Made by a program: the position numbers and the translations under genes. Positions 11,640 to 64,000 of a DNA stretch of 64,000 nucleotides are shown here, in pieces; the first letter of the stretch is position 1, and each line of letters begins with the position of its first letter. The notes under the pieces were generated by a model. The model was not told the DNA's origin, did not search any database, and saw only the letters and a list, made by a program, of their open reading frames with translations. Source of the DNA: Mixophyes australis (Eukaryota > Chordata > Amphibia > Anura > Limnodynastidae); NCBI GenBank assembly GCA_036250195.1, contig JAVHZZ010000011.1, positions 54,994,811 through 55,058,810 of the forward strand, in the 5' to 3' direction.

Positions 11640-14600
11640 TGACCTACCTTGAAGGTATCAACAAGTGTCTTTATACTGTCTGCTCTAATGCAAGCCCCCA
11701 AGTGCTTTAAAATAATCTAATGGTGGCCATGTGAATATCAAGCTTGTCTTTAAATTAAAGTTTGGTCACTTAACCTTTTGGCTAAACTGCATGAGATTCA
11801 GCCTATTTAGCCATACATCTGGCTTCCTGCGTAATCTTCCAACCACATTAACTATTCTTGGTTCTCATACACTGGCCAAAATTCTGGTCACATTTCCCAA
11901 CATGCCTAATAATGATCAGCTTGTTTTCTGAACATACACTGTAAAATTAGGCAAACTGCTTCACATCAAAGGGCATGTTGCCAACATATGGAAAAGTATG
12001 CTTGATTCCCATAACCCCTCCCCACTTGTCTCAAAACATGAGGACTACTCAAACCTAATTTACTGACGCTTTGCTGTCTTACCATATCCATCCAGAATTT
12101 CACAATTTACTGGCCAGTAAGGAAAACAGGAAGACTTTGCGACATTAATTGTGGCAGGTGGGGGCACCCTTTAAAATGCAAAGCAAATTTCCACACCAAA
12201 AAAATGAACTTTTACAAACAATTCTAAAAGGAGAAACTGAAAACATGTGGATCTGAATCAGAAGACAAAGGCTGATTCAAACAGCTTTTCTAGGGAAGTC
12301 TTAATTTCCTGCAACAGATCAGCTTCCTAAAAGAGTACTGAAAATATTACCACAGAAGAGACCTCACACATTAAACCAGACAACAAAAAAAAAAAAAAAA
12401 AAAAATTTATTTTAAAAATAATTTTCTCCCCAACAACTATTACATAAAACAAACTGAAAATAAAATAAGAAACGCTCTTTAGGCCACAGAAGAAAGTCAT
12501 TAAATAAATAAGTTGGTTTTTGTTTTTTTAGTATAATCTATAACTGTTAAAAGAACACAGGCTCAAAATACAAACAAATCAGAATGAGGGAATTCACAGG
12601 GGCCCTCATTTGCAATAATATTTACCTTTGGGGTCCTGATTAAATACTCAAGACAATAATAAAAAATAGACTTATTGTCATGAAACATTCAAGCTTTTAA
12701 CACTGATAGAAATTGGAGCAAAATAATTTTTGAAAAGGATTGTGCACAGCATGGTATGGCAATTTTTGGAACACCAGTTGTTGCCAAACTACCACTAATA
12801 CACCCTAGCTATGTATCATGGTTTAGTTTGGCACAATCTGCTGTGCAAACCATAATGTTTGATGGTCAACAACAAATTAACTTTTTTTTTTTATTTTATT
12901 TTTTTAAGCTTCCACTTTTGTCGTCAAATGCCGCTGGTCTAAAATTACACCATTGACTAACCAGAGATTCTGCAGGGTTGCACCAAATGGAATCAGATAG
13001 CATTTAAACCACAGATTCCTTTACAGCTCTGTTCCTCCTATCGAACACACCAACAAATTTAAAATTAGGCACTGAACAGACCAACTGGATTGTATATATC
13101 ATGAGAATGTTTGTGTGTCTGGTCATTAATCAAGATCTATAATTTAGTAAATGCAACCCTATTTTTACGAATAGTGAAAAAGGAATTGTCAACCCATTGG
13201 CCTTGCCTCCAACTGCTATTGCATTTTAAGTTTTGTACTGGCAGAAATTTCTCTGAGAATGCAATAGGGATGTATATGCCGACAACACTATGTGCTTACT
13301 CTGCCTTACAGCCATCATATTATAGTCACCATTGATATTAGAGCATGTTCATGATGAACTAGGTGACTTCAGTACTATCCATCAACCCTGGCTCTGCAAA
13401 CTGCAAGAAATAAACACACAGAGAAACAATGCCCATGTAGAACTAAAACATAAATTATGGAATTAAACTTACCTAAAATACTAAAATATAATGATCCCAA
13501 ATGCAGTGAACTATGATTTGCACCCCTTAAACATTTTACTTGGTGCTTACCATTAATGTAGCTAAGGGGGCAACAGCTTCATGACAGAATCAAAGTATTA
13601 TTGGAAATGTTTTTATATAGAATTCTAGTTATATAAAAAAACAAGAAGTTGGTATGGTAACAGGCAAGTACATATGGGGAAAAGGGAATGAGTGCAGAAA
13701 TGTTACCCCAATGTGCAAAAAGTGGTAAACTAGGCATCACTTAAAATTGTATCACATACAAAAATTTGTGAGGGAGTAAAGAAATCTCTATAAAAAACAG
13801 TCAATCTGGTTGTATGTTTACAAGACAACTGATATTACAGCTCTACCATGGGATAATCAAGTACTCTCACCCCAAAATAGAAGTTTTCGGTAGTGTAATC
13901 CAAGTTATTATAAACTACAATGTTTGACTTGTTCTCATACAGACTTCACCCCCACCCCACAGGTTCCAGTGTTGCTCTGCACAATGGCCTAGTGGTAAGC
14001 ACTTCTGCCTCACAGCACTGAGGTCATGAGTTTGATTCCCGACCATGGCCATATCTGTGTGGCGTTTGTGTTTGCGTGGGTTTCCTCCGGGTGCTCCGGT
14101 TTCCTCCCACACTCCAAAAACATACTGGTAGGTTAATTGGCTGCTATCAAAAATTGACCCTAGTCTCTGTCTGTCTGTGTGTGTGTCTATATTAGGGAAT
14201 TTAGACTGTAAGCTCCAATGGGACTGATGTGAATGAGTTCTCTGTACAGCACTGCGGAATTAGTGGCGCTATATAAATAAATGATGATGATGATAGTGTT
14301 TAGGTGGGCTTGTTTCAAATACTCAGTGGTGTTGTCGATGCCCTGTCCCCATGGAATACCCCTTGACATGAGTGGGGAGTTAATGAGGAAGGCACATCTA
14401 CAACACTACAGCCTGTTATAGAAATAGGTAAGCTGTAGTAGCAAAAAAGAAAGCAGTGCAAGACCATTTGAGTTTTTGGGGGACCAACCACACCACAGGT
14501 AAGTAAAATTGTAGTTGATCATAAAATGTCGATCTCCACCCAAACTTAAGATATTCACCCATATTTTAACGTGTATTAAAGTATTTGAAGTGTCAAGGAT

Positions 14601-15560
14601 AAGACTACATTAGCATGCAACGAACATATCAGTATTCAAAAGTACACTTTATGGATGTAATTTTCTCTGTATTCAATTTGGGGCCCAATGAGACAAAGAT
14701 GAAGATGATGTAGCAGTGGGGGCACATGAGTGGTGTCAAACAGTAACATCTCTACCCTTTCCCGCTGTCTAAAATGTCCCCTTTCTTAAGGTAGTAACAT
14801 GACACTTGCCTTTTCACCCTGAGTTACATGGCATTAGTGCACACCTGAAATTGGGAGTAAGGGCACCCAACTTCTGGAATGCTTTATTGCCGTTAGTCAA
14901 AGGATTAAAAAACAAAACACCAACACAGTAGGAAGAGATATACTGCAAAAGAAACTGAGGTTTTACCTATCCTCTTTAGGGTTATGAGTTTAAAAAAGTT
15001 TTATACTAAGGCAACTCAATTTACTGAGATACCCACCCACTTTCCACATGTGGCGGCCATAAAGTACATTAAATAACACTGAATTATTAAGAACAAGACA
15101 CAAACATATCTCCTATAGTCACCTTAATAGCTGTATGCATACAAAACCATAGGACCTATAGTGATGGGCAGTTAAATTAAAATGGGGTTAGGGTGCAGAA
15201 GGTAGATTCAGTGTATCCATGATAACCTGAGCCAATCAGAGCTTCACATCTGCATTGTCAGCAAGGTAGACATCGACATGGCATGAAAGAAATGGGGAAT
15301 TGAGCTTTATGTAACAGTGCATTCTGATTGGTTAGGAATCCCCTGATTTGTAATGCTGCTTATCAGTGGGCAGGCTGGAGCCTATACCCTGTATACTTCC
15401 AGTTAGGGAATGGGTACAGACAACTTCCTCTTTTTATCCCTGTACCCAACAATTATCCCCACTGGTGCCATAACTGCTCCCTGCTGCACTTGAGCTGAAG
15501 GATCAGAGGTGCACGCTTTTTACTCTTCTTATGTGCAGAAGTATTTGTGGATCCAAACTG
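11640..15560 (-). other. 3' flank of CBL, probably containing its 3' UTR
   Basis: Nothing coding is visible from the CBL stop codon down to the end of the L2 LINE, apart from a SINE at about 13975-14297. Mammalian CBL has a long 3' UTR, so much of this stretch may be transcribed. On the minus strand several AATAAA signals occur, for example near 12885-12900 and 12406-12411, but none can be chosen from sequence alone. The sequence is AT-rich and has A/T homopolymers at about 12387 and 12885. Confidence 0.4.
13975..14297 (+). mobile_element. tRNA-derived SINE (V-SINE type), copy 1
   Basis: The head has pol III promoter boxes: TGGCCTAGTGGTAAGC (A box) and GAGTTTGATTCCC (B box). The centre holds the conserved core GTGGGTTTCCTCCGGGTGC with CGGTTTCCTCCCACACTCC, and the tail is GCGCTATATAAATAAATGAT with ATG repeats. 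The tail resembles the 3' end of the L2 LINEs here. AGTGTT occurs on both flanks and may be the target duplication. It is not a functional tRNA gene. Confidence 0.88.

Positions 15561-64000
<48,440 letters not shown>

Noticed and set aside
13982..14045. tRNA gene
   Set aside because: The A and B boxes belong to the SINE head; there is no complete cloverleaf and an identical arrangement recurs at 43640.

Overview
This is a vertebrate chromosomal window, most likely from an amphibian (frog). It holds the 3' two-thirds of one protein-coding gene, the E3 ubiquitin ligase CBL (c-CBL), on the minus strand, embedded in a dense layer of mobile elements. The amphibian call is an inference from the element mix (DIRS-like, CR1, L2, L1, Tc1-like, V-type SINE, Ty3/Gypsy chromovirus) together with a CBL that is vertebrate-like but clearly diverged from mammals.

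CBL reads from the right edge to position 15561. I find 13 exons matching exons 4 to 16 of the 16-exon vertebrate gene. All reading phases join, giving 706 residues plus a stop codon. They cover the EF-hand and divergent SH2 parts of the tyrosine-kinase-binding domain, the linker helix, the RING finger, the proline-rich region, three docking tyrosines (YxxP, YxxM, YxxP) and the C-terminal UBA domain. Exons 4-12 are compact (59867-63998). Exons 13-15 cluster at 33649-34434 and exon 16 lies at 15561-15817. Introns 12 (25.4 kb) and 15 (17.8 kb) are large and mostly built of transposons.

Layout from left to right. 1-5365: Ty3/Gypsy chromovirus (minus), with its 3' LTR cut by the window edge; it sits inside a decayed retroviral env gene that continues at 5366-6420. 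7655-11620: L2-type LINE (plus). 11640-15560: flank and probable 3' UTR of CBL, with a SINE. Intron 15 holds a hAT-like MITE with perfect arms, a long-TIR DNA element split by a Gypsy-type solo LTR, a Harbinger-like MITE, a CR1 LINE with a long reverse transcriptase ORF, a Tc1-like element and a gag-only DIRS-like element with inverted ends. Intron 12 holds a CR1 relic, two L1 pieces in opposite orientation, a SINE, DIRS pieces, a second L2 LINE in inverted orientation (47698-52100) and a nearly complete DIRS-like element (53881-59418). Another DIRS relic lies in intron 5.

Only CBL looks like a host gene. The reading frames inside the elements are transposon genes, most with stops or frameshifts. 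I saw no RNA genes outside SINEs, no CRISPR array and no bacterial-type features. The most interesting signals are the nested insertions, the long-TIR element I cannot place in a family, and the repeated presence of DIRS-type tyrosine-recombinase elements in one gene.
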